Counted from the stretch's first letter, positions 23,246-35,303 are shown. The stretch is 64,000 nt of DNA from Actinomucor elegans (GCA_026027325.1 JAMSLZ010000008.1:868001-932000), one strand, 5' to 3'. Notes: generated by a model not told the origin, from the sequence alone. Numbers and translations: made by a program.

Positions 23246-26200
23246 ATGTCCATGTTCCTGTCCAAATTGCTCTCTGGGAGGAACGTGGCCAAGACGAAAC
23301 TCGAGCTATTGACTGAAGCTTGGACAAATATCCAGAAATACTATGAAACTGCAGACGGTAAGCTTGCCGAGAGATTTTGTCAAAAAAAAAAAAAAACTCA
23401 CTAATCAAGTCTTGATTTTTAGATCCACTCAAAGATGCAGTTGATCTAACACCTATTCCTTGCAGCTTACAAAACATTGTAAAGTTGATCCAAGCTGAAG
23501 AAGTTGAACACCAACGTGCAAGCGGAAGTTTGGAAACTGGACCTTGTTTAGAATATCTTTTACATAAGCGCGTTTTGGAAGAACTGGCCGAGTTTGCCAA
23601 AGTCGATGTAAATACATATCCTCTTTAGGAAACTCTTTATTAACTTTCAGTAGACACCGTACGGCATGCGTGTACACTGTCTACGTTTCTTTTGTAGTTT
23701 AGTCACCAACGTTCATGCTCAATTGTTGCCTGAACGCGCAGTTCATGTGCCGCTCCAGAAATTAATCAGTTCATCGCACCGGTTAATTAGTCGACATTAT
23801 GAAGAATTGGCCACTGAAGCTGAGGCTTGTTCTGAAGAACGATTGGCTGCCATCTCCGAATTATCACTTGAGCTTGTAAAACTAATGCATGGTATTTTCT
23901 CTCACTTTAAAGGAGCAAATGCAGCTCTGATGGATCTATTTTTCGAAAGGGGCTGGTGTAGATCAAGAGGTGAAAATGTATGGAGGTGTTCAAAGGACGG
24001 TAAAACGCTTCATAGAAGAAGAGAAAGTTTTGAAGAAAAAATTGCCTGGGATATGTTCCTGACTGTAGGTGTCTCTATTTAATGCAGCTGTTCTTTACTA
24101 ACTCTTGTTCAGCCGCGCTTCGACATGTTTCAAGCTTTAATTGATTTTATGAACATGCCTGGGGAAACGGGTGAAATTGCAAGAGAAGCCATCCTGTTTG
24201 CTTTGAGATTATTAGAAGATGACCCTGAATACGTTTGTTATATAGTTGAATATTCCAATTTATGCGAAGTTATGGTAACTTGTTCATCAATATATACAAA
24301 TCGAGATTCTAATCACTTCATAGGCTGAGAGATTAGCTCTCTTCTTTGCTAACTTGCCTAAAAATGCTGGCGCGTTTACTATATCTTCAAATAACCGCAT
24401 CAATTCAGTCAGACCCTCTCGAAGACACATTCGCTTCTCCATACCCGCCATGATCACCAATAACAGTTTAATTATCACAGTCAACGCGCAAAGCAGCTTC
24501 AAAAAGAAACGTAGAAAGAAGAGTCCATTTGATATCAACTTTGTTCGTACTCTAGAATCCATACAAGAACGCGAGCGTATTGTAGATGAGTTTTACAGCT
24601 TTTGGGAATATCTGAACGATGTAGCGCGTGTAGCCGAGAAACGACTCATGACTGCTCTCATGGCTCAGCTCACCACCAGCTTTTGGCATCCTGTGATCTG
24701 CACGGCTCTCAGTTCGCCATCTGCTCAAACAGCTACCGCTGCCACCGCATACACAACAGAAATGATTCGATCATTGACTGATCAGCGTCTTTTGCACGTC
24801 TTTCTAGTTGTCTTGTTGGGAGAAGACAGTGGGATCGGTAAAGACATTGAGCCTGAGGCGAGAACGTACATACCCATTCAGGACTTGATCGACGATGATC
24901 GTGATGATGAAGCTATGTCTGTCCAAACCAGTGATGACGATACCAAAACATCGGATGACCCTCTTGCAAAGTCAACAGATACAGTCAATCATGGGCTGGA
25001 TCCAGATGAAGGCTTGACCTTGCGTCTATTATTGATTAATCGTATTGATGCAGAAAATCATGAGCTTTCATTAGCTTCTTTACGCTTGTTTGATACTATC
25101 ATGGAAACCTATAATCAATTTGCTATTTACAACCTCGTCCTTCGAAATTATTTGGATATCTCGCCCGAGGGAGAATACATTGAGGAAGATATGGGAACTG
25201 ACACTTCTTCTCTGGGATCAAAAGCAGTTGATGATCGAGTGAGTGTTACTACAGTCGAAGAACCCAAGGTAGATGATCTTGCAGTAGGAGACAAAGACGT
25301 AGTAGCTAAAAAGGATAACAAGACCGAGAAAGTACGCTGGCTCGTTGAAAGGTAAACAAGAACATAGATGAGCATCAATAGCCACTGATAGTTTTGGTTA
25401 TAGAGTGCTTTCTCTATTGCCTTTAGAAGATGAATTGGAGAGAATGAAATCGCCACCTCTATCTTCAGTGATACCTTCTGATTCATTCGCATCATCAGTA
25501 CGTGGCCAACAACATGATGATCCAAACACAAACCCTTATGCGGTTGTACCTGGCAATAGTTATGATGATTACTTTCACGAAGCCCAAGAACGATTCCATT
25601 ACGCTTTATTAGCAAAGAACTTTTGGCAAACGCCTTACCCTCCTGTTAAGACACGAAGAGATTTAGAACGAGAAGCAGAAGATCGTCATGGCCGTCCTGT
25701 TCGACCCGCAAATGGCAATACGCCTACAGAAGCTACTGCAGGTACTGCTACAAATGACGTCGCTGCCGACCAAGCAAGTATCACCAGCACAGCCACCAAC
25801 ACTACATCAAAGAAACCAGAAGCCTACGAAGGCCTCTTCCTTAGTCGTATCTTTGATCAATTTGCCAAGATGCTAGAACTGCCCATGGAACAAAACCTGT
25901 TAGTTACTAGTATCTTGCAAAAGATTGCAGGTGTAGTAGATAAACGCATGGATGGTGTTATCTGTGATTGGCGCGCTGTGCGCGTGGGCGTGGATGGAGC
26001 CTTATATGGTGGTGTTTGGGCTTTGCCTAGTGCTAAGAGTAATCGACGCAGCCTATATGCATTACTTGAACAAGTGACTTTTGAAGCATTGAAAAGAGCG
26101 CAGCTTGTACCCAATTTTGAAACTCGTATTTCATTGGCCAAGAAGCGAGGCATTTTACCTGGCGGTGGTACTATGGTGCCTTCTTCACAGCAAGCTGCAT

Positions 26201-27009
26201 CACATAATACGGATAACCATCGTTCTCAATCAAGAAGAGATTTACACAACACTACTAGCCATTTGCCGTCTCTTCAAAGTGCCAACAATACAAGCAGCAG
26301 TAGTAATAATAGTCCTGCTTCTCCGCGTACCAGCGATCATTTGTCTAGGAATCATCCCAACCTTACAAAACTTGTATTTAACAAAGGTTCGAATTCTACA
26401 TTGATGCCTTCTTCGCCGCGTAGTCCTTCTTCACCCGTCGCCACCAAATCTGCAGGCCTATTGCCTCTACGCATTACAAGAGATATGGGCATTGGGGGTG
26501 GAGGTGGCAGCGCGCATTCGCCCAACGGACCTAGCTCTCCATCCGCCGTCTTCTTCCAAAACTCACAACGACCCAATGCGACACCCATCACTATGACGAA
26601 TCCTTTTGCAAAATTATCCAACTTTGTAAATTCCTATATTGTCTTGCAAGAATTTTGTAAAGAGTTGGCTGCTGTGATTTTGGTACGCCATGCTACAAAC
26701 TACAACGAGATTGGATTTGTGCGTTACCAAGAACAACGCGAAATGATGATGATTGATCCTGGGCTCGGCTATGCGCCTGGTACTCATATGCATTCACAGC
26801 AAGACTGGCTGTTGGATGAAATCATGGACGATGATGAAGAAGAGATGAATTACAAGCAACGCAATTTCGACAAGTGGAAGAATCGTATTTCAGTTGTGTC
26901 GACGTTGGCAGATTGGAGAAGCATCCGTAGTTTAGATACAATTGATGAAGCTATTACTGCTCGTGTGCCTTCAAGAACCACCGGTTCAGCAGAAGGCATT
27001 AAAGGATAA
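23246..27009 (+). CDS. FHIP-type (FTS and Hook-interacting protein, RAI16-like) endosomal dynein adaptor subunit
   Basis: Six exons (23246-23357, 23423-23607, 23654-24064, 24113-24274, 24324-25351, 25404-27009) join to 1167 residues. The N-terminal two thirds match the RAI16/FHIP helical-repeat fold: LTEAWTNIQKYYE, FEEKIAWDMFLTPRFDMFQALIDFM, GEIAREAILFALRLLEDDPEY, AERLALFFANLP, and the FDTIMETYNQFAIYNLVLR block. Fungal FHIP works with Hook and FTS to couple early endosomes to dynein. Two disordered Ser/Asn/Pro and Gly-rich blocks (about 25680-25830, 26160-26590) interrupt the C-terminal half before a conserved end with NFDKWKNR. Intron 2 ends CAGTAG; only the second AG avoids an in-frame TAG stop. 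A nearby in-frame Met at codon 3 could also start. Confidence 0.85.
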
Positions 27010-27869
27010 ATCCCATCCTTTTTAAATTTTTTTGTTACATATTATTATTATATATTATATATATATCTAGTTTATTTCGTTTTTTTTTCCGTTTATGTAT
27101 GTATTTTTGTTGCTGCTATTTCCAGCAGTGATAGTTATAAAACTTATTGAAAGGATTATTACATAATAATTCGGTTTTAATACGGGCACGATAAGCGCAG
27201 CTTATTTAAAGTTTTTGTTGGGTATAAGGGGGGGGGGAATATTAGGCCATTCTAGCCCAGAGGTTTCCAAAATACCAATAAATCTTATATAATTGCTTTT
27301 TTAGATGCAGTGATTCAATCTGAGCATGGGATACTAATCAAATAGGACTTTTGGCCGGAATCGGCAAAGATCTACAAGATCTATTACATGATGACTACGT
27401 GAAATGAAGGTAATTACAAGACATTCCTAAAAATGCAACATTAGTTAAGCAATTGTTCTATCTATTCAGTATTTCACTCTGATCATGTACTAATCATTGA
27501 ATGCGGGGTTAAACCGGAATTGATCGAGATATTAGTATATAATTACTGAAAAGCCCCTTAAGCCCGGCCTAACATAAGAAAAGATGTGCATTTCCATAGC
27601 GAATCTCCATATGCAGAAGCAATTGATGTTTGTTATAACATGTATTTTATAATTAACTTGTTCATATCACTCTTTTGTATTTCATTGCCGTTACATAAAA
27701 GAGGATTGAGTCGTTCAATACAAAACGATGTCGTTTCTTATATATAACTAGCATTTTGGAGACATTACTACGTTTGGAATGTCGTATTACAATCGTATTT
27801 ATTATAACTAAAGCATTGTTTCTATGGATATGTACATGATACTCTATGTAATATATATTTACTTACTTA
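27010..27869. other. Convergent intergenic region with reversed repeat units
   Basis: 860 bp between the FHIP and MRM1 3' ends, holding TA repeats (27050-27066), a G9 run at 27229-27237 and two minus-oriented units of the ~165 bp repeat. No gene seen. Confidence 0.55.
27300..27540 (-). repeat. Degenerate ~165 bp repeat, island E (two reversed units)
   Basis: The plus strand reads TAGATGCAGTGATTCAATCT and GAGCATGGGATACTAATCA near 27304, and CTGATCATGTACTAATCATTG near 27479, which match the reverse complement of the motif; GGGGTTAAACCGGAATTGATCG (first 20 nt typed elsewhere as the core) follows in the second. Unit spacing is about 160 bp. Confidence 0.55.
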
Positions 27870-29017
27870 TTATTGTATTAAAGCAGATGATATAAGAATA
27901 CCAGATGCCACACCAACGTTTAAGCTATCTACGGATCCAGCAAATTGATCTTCGCTCAAATTGGCTCGAGGGATGCTCACAAAGCTGTTACAGCTGTTCT
28001 TCACATTGGTGCGAAGTCCACTGCCTTCATTTCCCAAGACTAACACCACAGGCTTTTGGCAAGTCTCGCGAAACTGTTTGACATTAAGTGACGGGTTCGC
28101 ATCACCAGCAGCTCCAACAATCTCCCAACCATTAGCATTAGACTCTTTTAGAAACTTGACCAAGTTAGGTGTCGAGTAAATATCCATCATTTCAACAGCA
28201 CCTGAACTCACTTTGGACACAGCCGGACTCAATGGCGCGCTGTTTTTGCTACATAACAATACACCGTCTACACCGAAAAAGTAAGCAGTTCTAAGAATCG
28301 ATCCCAAGTTCTATGATAATGATGATGGATAGAGTGAATAAGGATAAACATTTTATATATATATATAAAACTAATTGTAATGAAAATACCTGAGGATCTT
28401 GTACTTCATCCAATGCAATCCAAAAAGGCATGCGACCAGAAGATGGTTTCTTGAATTGAATAGTAGCTAATGTTTGGTTTTGATTCATTTTTCGATCTTG
28501 CTCGCTTCCTCGTTTATTTACCCGAGGTAGAGCTTCATACACATCTGTGACGCTAGTTAACGCGCTGATTTCAGTGGGTGTGATAGGAGAGGCTTTCAAA
28601 ACAACGCCCTAAGATAAAACGTATCAATCATTTAATTACTATTGCATCTCATTACTCTGTACTAACCTGGTGTGGTTTATTATCTGTCCAATTGTTTAGT
28701 TTGCCTTTATCCACAGCGATTGTATGAATATTGGCCGCTTTCGTTAATTGCAAGATCTCGGCTATGAGTGAAGCATCTTTCTTTTGTGTTGTCTTTTTCT
28801 CATCGGATTCTTGAATGTAGACAGTATCTAATACAGATCGCTTTTTGCTATGAAGCGCAGATGCGACGCTTGATAGACCATATACATAGTCCCAAGTGCC
28901 TGCTGATCGTGTAGATACGTTGGACTTTATCTGGTTGCTGTTATATGGCTTACGGTACCCAACTTGTGAGAAATGGCGAGTTAATAAACGCGGTATCGTT
29001 GAACGAATAGTTGACAT
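27870..29017 (-). CDS. MRM1: Mitochondrial 2'-O-ribose rRNA methyltransferase, SpoU/TrmH family (Mrm1-like)
   Basis: Three exons from the ATG at 29017 give about 336 residues. The Arg/Ser-rich N-terminus (MSTIRSTIPRLLTRHFSQVG) looks like a mitochondrial presequence. The substrate-binding part starts YVYGLSSVASAL and has DNKPHQGVVLKA. The SPOUT domain has motif 1 DEVQDPQNLGSILRTAYFFG, motif 2 LVLGNEGSGLR and motif 3 SLNVGVASGIL, which form the knotted S-adenosylmethionine site. Yeast Mrm1 methylates the conserved G of the large-subunit mitochondrial rRNA peptidyl-transferase loop. Both introns (about 28312-28390 and 28609-28666) join in frame. Family call firm; the Mrm1 subtype is supported by presequence and the GVVL signature. 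Confidence 0.9.
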
Positions 29018-29528
29018 TGTGATCTGTATAAAAAAAAAAGGTTATATGAATAAAGATCATTGAAAAAGTTTTAGCAGGCTTAAATACTACTGTTGAAAAT
29101 TTAGCGCCACCAGGGCATATCACTGGGATTGATTTTGCCTTTACCCCATTTCACTTTTAAATAATAAAAAGTGCCTATAAACGACAATTATAATACTAAA
29201 GCTGATTTAGAACTTGCTTGATTATTGGATGGTGTACAAAACATGTAGTATGTTCTTTAAAACCACAAGGTTTTCTTGATACAAGCTTTACCTTGTATTT
29301 CATTTTTGGATCACATTTCTATACGTTTTAAAAAATAAATAAATAACAAACTACATGACATAGAGCCTAGTTGTTAAGTATATCTTTAGTATGTGTTTTA
29401 TACCGTTAGAAAGAGGAGTAAAGGCACTTATACTACTATATGGCTCATCTATATGATGGTGTTTTACAAAAGTTAAATGCTCAACAAGGACTCCTCTTTT
29501 CTAATATTGGATGGACTGTTGATTAATT

Positions 29529-29571
29529 ATTATTGTATAGATGATAGAGAATAGTAGGTAGAATATAACAA
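29529..29571 (+). repeat. 43-bp dispersed repeat, copy 1
   Basis: ATTATTGTATAGATGATAGA and the following bases match 31864-31906 at about 36 of 43 positions by eye, same orientation. A nearby decayed element end would explain it, but no inverted partner was found. Confidence 0.5.
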
Positions 29572-29649
29572 GCTTCAAATTGCATGTTAAGTAACTTATT
29601 GACTGATTCCAAAACAAATATATTGTAAGTTTTCTTCTCATTTGTGATA

Positions 29650-30460
29650 TATTTTACATGGACTTGATTACTTGTTATTGGCTTCAATAAAATCATGACC
29701 TCTATCAGTAAGGCTCAAGCAAAAGGAATTCAAGAATCCTTGAGTTGATTTCTTTTGTCTGAAAAAAAAAACTTGGAGACCTCCCTCTGAATAGCGATAA
29801 AGTAATCTGAAACTTACTCGGCCAATTGCTTTCTGAGATCATGTACTAGTCGTTTTATACTTGACAGTGCTTCCAATGTTCCATCTTTGCAAGTAAGAAT
29901 GCTCAAGTTCATAGCCAGTATAGATATGTATTTTTTATTAACAACAATCCTAATCGGGCGTATGGTACCTTTTCACCTGAAGCATCTTAAATTTACAACA
30001 TGCATAGTAGTCTCAAATACCAGTTCAATCAAGCTCAAATAGTAGTTTTTGTTTATTAAATATTTTCTTCGTTTAAGCACTTACCAAAACCTCCAATAGA
30101 ATGCTTAGTGATGTTTTGAAGGATATTAGTAAGATTATCATCACTGAGCTTCAGTTATTCTTGTTTCGAAGTCCTTGATATTACCAAATTGGCTTCGTTT
30201 CACTACTCCTTTTCTAAGTAAAGCCTAGTGTACGTGAAATGTGGTTCATTTAAATCTACAATTTCCAGTGTTCGGAGGCTATCTTTTTAATACAGCTTTT
30301 CATTTGTAATACTCTATGAAAGAGTTTGATAAAAATTTAAAGCAAACGCATCAAATGCATTACAAATGAATATAGTATTAAAAGTAAATATCTAAGCACG
30401 TTAAAAACTTGCATACTCACCATTTTTTCTGTTAGAGCTCTCTGGGATCTTTAATGCTGC
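29650..30460 (-). pseudogene. Decayed protein-coding gene, family not recognised
   Basis: On the minus strand, protein-like segments follow in order but in shifting frames: IPESSNRKNG with a GTGAGT donor (about 30430), DSLRTLEIVDLNEPHFTYTR ending in a stop (about 30270-30220), RSQFGNIKDFETRITEAQ (about 30200), KLSDDNLTNILQNITKHSIG (about 30150), a GTAAGT-to-AG intron, DASGEKVP, then after a frameshift IRIVVNKKYISILAMNLSIL with TCKDGTLEALSSIKRLVHDL (about 29960-29830), a second clean intron and LTDRGHDFIEANNK with a stop near 29670. At least two or three frame breaks indicate a pseudogene. I cannot name the family. Confidence 0.55.
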
Positions 30461-31684
30461 AATATACATGTCAATGATATATACAGAGTTTTCTGATGGT
30501 CTTCCTGAGACATTAGTATTAATTTACCATGCCTTTAACAATAAACATCTAGGAAGGCGAAAAATCATATGTCACACTACCATACATAATATATATTTAG
30601 CTACTTGTATGGTGGCCATGTATTATTACACTACACTACACATTTTACTAAAGTTGCTTGCAGGTTTACATTTGTTATACAAAAACAAAAGATTAATGCG
30701 CTTAGATAGCGTATACTGGTTCCCAAAGGTAAGCTCGCGATTGATGTGTACTATCCATTTCTGCATGTACCCCAGAAGCATATCAGCCATTAAAAAACGC
30801 CATATCTTGCTCTAGCTTGTTTGGATAAACTGGGGGCCATAGGTCCAGGCCTCGCTAATGAACGCATTAGTGATGATACAGTATTTATAATGGATAATTT
30901 TGGACATCTGGATGAAGTCTTAACATTCATTCGCAATTTTATCATCGGTAATACGTATCCAATATATCATACGCTTCTAGATGAGGAGGCACATCAATAT
31001 TTTAAATACTCAATCCAAGCCTTATTAAAAGAAGCAGGATTTGAACTACTATCAGAATTGAAGCGAAACAGCTCTAAAATATTGATATACTATCATGGAC
31101 AAATACTCCTTCAATGGACACAGCAGTTCATTAAGTCTTTCCCGAATCAAACTATGAGAGAATATTGCAGATCTTGCCCTATCTTTTCTTTAACCGAAAT
31201 CTTTGAGGATTGGGCCGATGATTGATCTTGAGAGATGACATACCATGCCGATCATTTAGCTAAAAAGCATTTCACTGCATGTATCTCCATTAGTAAATGT
31301 AAGATTCTAGGTGTTACTACCTATCTATTGTCTTATCTTGTAGTTCACATGGTTCATGTTGTATCTAGTGCTAAAGATGAAGGATAATTCAAATTAAGCA
31401 AAATACAAGATTGGGTAACAAATGGCATCAGTTATCCTGATAATAAAAGTTATTCTAATTTTTATTCACAATTCAAAAGTAGATCTTCTTTATATACATT
31501 TCTTCAGAGCTTAATAGCGTAACATCCAATATATCAGCAAACACGACTGTATAACAGAGTTCAATTCCAACAGCCAATAACAAGCTTTTCAATCACACAT
31601 TGCTTCGTATTCAGGTCTTGTCTTAGCATACACTCGACACTATTAGATGATATGATACTGCATGTTTCTTGTAATGATTATTGG

Positions 31685-31767
31685 CTAATAGTTTTTTTTT
31701 TTTTTTTTTTTTTTTAGGGGAGCGGGCTCCATTTTTATTTAAGGTCCTTTAAACGACTAATAGTTTT
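31685..31767 (-). mobile_element. Short poly(A)-tailed insertion flanked by 11-bp direct repeats
   Basis: CTAATAGTTTT occurs at 31685-31695 and 31757-31767. Between them, on the minus strand, is a ~45 bp sequence containing GGAGCCCGCTCCCCT followed by about 25 A. A 3' A tail plus flanking duplications is the form of a target-primed retroposed copy (SINE or truncated mRNA). The first repeat merges with the T run, so its exact length is uncertain. Confidence 0.45.
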
Positions 31768-31863
31768 AAGGAGACACATCGCTTGTATTTATGCAGATCT
31801 CGTTAATCTGATTGGATTATCAGATGGAATCCATATATAACATAAATCAACTGCTGATTCCTT

Positions 31864-31906
31864 ACTATTGTATCGATGATAGAAAATAGTAGATAGAATA
31901 CAACAA
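31864..31906 (+). repeat. 43-bp dispersed repeat, copy 2
   Basis: ACTATTGTATCGATGATAGA and following bases match copy 1 at 29529-29571. It lies inside the non-coding gap of the ATR-like relic. Confidence 0.5.
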
Positions 31907-33041
31907 TTCTATCAGGTTCCTTGGGATATGTCAGACAACATTATATCAGTATTGAACGCCAATGCTGGTCCCGGTACCGATCCAACCCGTAGCCATATAA
32001 ATAATCAAGCATTATAGGTAGTAGTAGTCATCACGGAATACTATTGCAAGTTTTCGACGCGCTTTGGAATAAGTGACCTGGAGAAAAAAAATATTAAGCA
32101 GATTGTATAAAGAGTTTTTTAAAGATGATCCCCAACAAGGTCATAGGCATCACAGTTTATCAAACTAAAGTGTATTAGCGAGTATTAATGCATTTTGAGA
32201 CACATACAAAGGAAAACAGCATCGGTTTGCAAGAAGATGGCGGGGATTTAGACTATCTGCAGAGAATCTATGTTCGGATCGATGCCTCTGTCGACCTGGA
32301 AGTATCACATAATATCTATACTAAAATGTTGAATCGAAATCAAGAGATACTCGGATATGATGCTGCAGGTCAATGGGAAATGGCAGAAGGGTTGTATGAA
32401 GTCAAGACCTTTCAAGGCCTATCTAATTTTTTTTCTTGCATGAGGTGTATTAATTACCTCAAGAAAGTAGGGGATTATGTTAAATAGTAAATATATCAGA
32501 TACGACTCGGTATTCATTGTAGGCCTTTGATTTTATAAAAAAAAAAAAAAACTTATTTACAAGACAAACAAGCTCTCGGATGTAGCGCTCACACGGCAGT
32601 CTCAATTCAGTTCTTTCATAATCAACTCTGCAAGGCATAACAAGGATTGGAATGCTGTATCTAACGCTGCCAAACTATCAATCTAGAGATACTCAAGCCT
32701 TGATAAAGACTATGAAATATTTTGCAAACTATCCCCAAGGAATATAATTATGTTAATGATTTTTTTTTGGCTATAATATATATCAGAATATCTATAGCTT
32801 TTATCATAGTATACGTGTTCGTATTAAAAGCTATGCACTAAGGCTACATTCACAGGCAAAAATGTCGATCAAACATTTGATGAATGGTTCAGAAAGGCAT
32901 ACCCTGAAAGAATTTCGGTTTCAGCTCTGACGTAACATTATTTTAGATTCGCGCTTTATCTGGAGGACATACAAACCAAGAGCTTTTTTTTCCATACACG
33001 ACAGTACCGAATTTTTATTTTTCTGTGGCGAAATATAGAAT

Positions 33042-34975
33042 ATGTCGTATTCACCAGAGCTTTCTCCCATTAATTACTCTGATGAAGACAAGGCTTCTCC
33101 TGTTGCACCTCCAACAATCAAACTCAAATTAAAGCTTAATCCTTATCCTTCATCCTCAGCCACCACTGAAGATAAAAAGAAAAAGAAACATAAAAAGAAG
33201 CACAAGAAAAAACATAAAAAGGCAAAACATGCTGATAGAGACTATGATCTCGATCCGGAAGACGAAGAGGAACTTCCGGCCGCCAGATCGCATGTACCCG
33301 TGGGCGGTAAAAGACCTTTTGCCTTGTTACAGCAGCAACAGCAGCATGAGAGACAAATTCAGCAGCAGCATCATTATGATCACGATCAAACTGATTCTGA
33401 TTCAGACACTTGCCACCCAACTGATACAAAGAAATCCAAATTAGAGAATACGTATCGATACGATCAGACTGTATCTCAACATACTGAAACACATAAACCA
33501 AAGCAAGGCAGACGGCCTTCTTCTGTCAAACCTGGTTCAGTGAATGGAGAAAAGCCTAAAAAACGTGGTCGACCAACCAACAAAGCCAAAGCTGCTGCTA
33601 TTATGGCTGCTATGCCTCCTAAAGTGCCCGAAAATCAAAAAAAAGACTTGAAATCGATCTTTACAAAGCTACTAGATAACATCCAAAAGTAAGATCTCAT
33701 TTGAAAAGGGTGTGTGTTGATTACTGATCTTGTTCAATGAATAGGCGAGACGCATATGGCTTCTTTTTAGAGCCTGTTAACCCAAAGCTAGTGCCAGATT
33801 ATTTGAAAGTGATTAAATCGCCAATGGATTTCTCGACAATGCGTAAAAAAATCGAGGCTGGAGCTTACAGAGACGCTGATTCTTTTCGACATGACTTTAA
33901 TCTGGTTGTTACAAACGCTAAAATATACAACGCACCCGAGACAATCTATTGGAAAAGCGCTGATAAAGTGCAAGATTTTGGTACAAAGTTGATTGATCGT
34001 GCAGAAAAGCAAATCGAAGAAGAAAGATTAAACGCTGAGGCAGCAGCAGCCGCTGCCGCTGCATCCGCCACAAATGACAATTTCATGGATAGTTTTTCAG
34101 CTAGAAAGCTGTCTATTTCTTTCTCTGGACGCAAAGATTCCTTTGGTATCAAAGAGGAAGATGTAGATATCATGGGCATTGATGCCAGTATACCAACCTT
34201 ACGCAAACAGAGTAGACAAGGATCCGAGATTAATACGAGAGAAACTAGTGTTGATATTGCAAATTCTCGCGCGATTACACCTATTCGTTCAGTTACTGCT
34301 ACACCTTATAAGAAGAAAAAGAAGAAAGTGGCCGATACTGGCGTCTTGTATGGCCCTGATGGATCACTTCATGTAGTAGGCGGTGTCTCTGATTTAGATA
34401 CTCTTTTGCCTAAACAGCATCCATTCTGCGATCCGCCACAACTTACCACTTCAAACCCTGCTGCCCTTCCCTCAGCATTCTTCTTAAATCGCCATTCAGC
34501 AGATGACTTTTTTCATAACAAGCACTTGATTCATTCTGCGCATTTCTGTGACTATGGACCATTCACAACATTAGGTGGGCAACCTCCTGGTGCATTTTAT
34601 ACAGCTCTAGATGCTTCTTATATATATCCACTTTATGGCGATGACCGTGGTGAAGCTTATATGAAGAGTTTGTGGGATTTTTTGGATGAGGACGATGAAC
34701 CAGAACTCAAGAATAAGATCGAGGATAAAGCAAATTATATTACACGCGGAGCATGGCAAGTTGTGCAGCAAACACTAGAAAGAAAGAATGAAAACTTGGA
34801 AACCAGCAATATAAACCAAGAAACGTTGGCCAAGTATAATACTATTCAAACAGAATTCGGGCCTGTTCAAGCAGCTGCTATTGTAGACAAGATTGAATCA
34901 AAGCTTGCAATTACAAATTCAGATAATCAAAGTTTACGATCTACATCACAGGTAGAGCCTATCACTACTCAATAG
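33042..34975 (+). CDS. BRD7/BRD9-like bromodomain protein (SWI/SNF-type remodeller subunit)
   Basis: Two exons (33042-33688, 33745-34975) give 625 residues. The N-terminus is acidic then strongly basic (Lys/His runs), Gln/His-rich, with an AT-hook-like KKRGRPTNKAK. The bromodomain (about residues 195-310) spans the intron: LKSIFTKLLDNIQKRDAYGF, then VPDYLKVIKSPMDFSTMRKK and NAKIYNAPETIYWKSA, with the acetyl-lysine-binding Asn in YNAP. A C-terminal DUF3512-like part (VLYGPDGSL, FCDYGPFTTLG, YGDDRGEAYMKSLWDFL) is the BRD7/BRD9 signature. These proteins sit in PBAF or non-canonical BAF complexes in animals. Complex membership here is inference. An Ala run and Poly-Q tracts are low complexity. 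Confidence 0.88.
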
Positions 34976-35303
34976 TTATTGAACGTTATATATATATACG
35001 AGATATCACTTCTTTTTTTTTCATTTAATCAATAATAAATTACATAATTAAAGCGATTGAATTGACAGACAAACATCACTAGAATAGATATAATAATGTT
35101 ACTATGATTGGAATACAATAATGGAAATTATGATATGTTATAGTGATACTATCAGATCGTATTGCTTTTGACAAGCATCATAGCAACCACGATCGCTTTC
35201 GGGGTTTAAACATAGGCAATAATAGCAGGACAAAGCCTTCAGCCGTTGGGTTTTTTTTTTGGCTTCCTCCAAATTGTAAATAGTAGCACTAGTAATAATA
35301 ATA
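34976..35303. other. Intergenic region before SPT3
   Basis: 328 bp between two tandem plus-strand genes. A minus-strand 66-codon frame (35138-35338) covers part of it and is listed separately. An ATA/TAA repeat precedes the SPT3 ATG. Confidence 0.4.

Larger units (their letters stand above)
30750..32700 (+). pseudogene. Decayed ATR/Mec1/Rad3-type PIK-related kinase fragment (no kinase domain)
   Basis: Four collinear segments resemble the middle of ATR-family kinases. Near 30803-31225: LALACLDKLGAIGPG, which mirrors the ATR motif CLGxLGAIDPG, followed by helical repeats with YSIQALLKEAG. Near 31236: YHADHLAKKHFTACISISK. At 32188-32487: DLDYLQRIYVRID and GYDAAGQWEMAEGLYE, the FAT-domain pattern of a 'QILEHESxGxxxDATACYE' region. 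Near 32580-32690: DVALTRQSQF and FIINSARHNKDWNAVSNAAK. Order matches ATR, but frames are interrupted by stops and frameshifts (a TAA sits just before the first segment), a 0.9 kb non-coding stretch with insertions separates segments 2 and 3, and the kinase and N-terminal halves are absent. Recognition is from family memory. Confidence 0.6.
29018..33041. other. 4 kb relic-rich island
   Basis: No intact gene. It holds a broken minus-strand gene (about 29650-30460), a broken ATR-like gene on the plus strand (about 30750-32700), a small poly(A)-tailed insertion (31685-31767) and two copies of a 43-bp repeat (29529, 31864). TA and T runs are frequent. Confidence 0.6.

Noticed and set aside
25857..26153. 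98-codon minus frame inside FHIP
   Set aside because: Shadow of a conserved exon in a different frame.
31720..31740. GC-rich patch GGGGAGCGGGCTCC as part of a tRNA
   Set aside because: No cloverleaf arms or anticodon stem around it; better explained as body of the A-tailed insertion.
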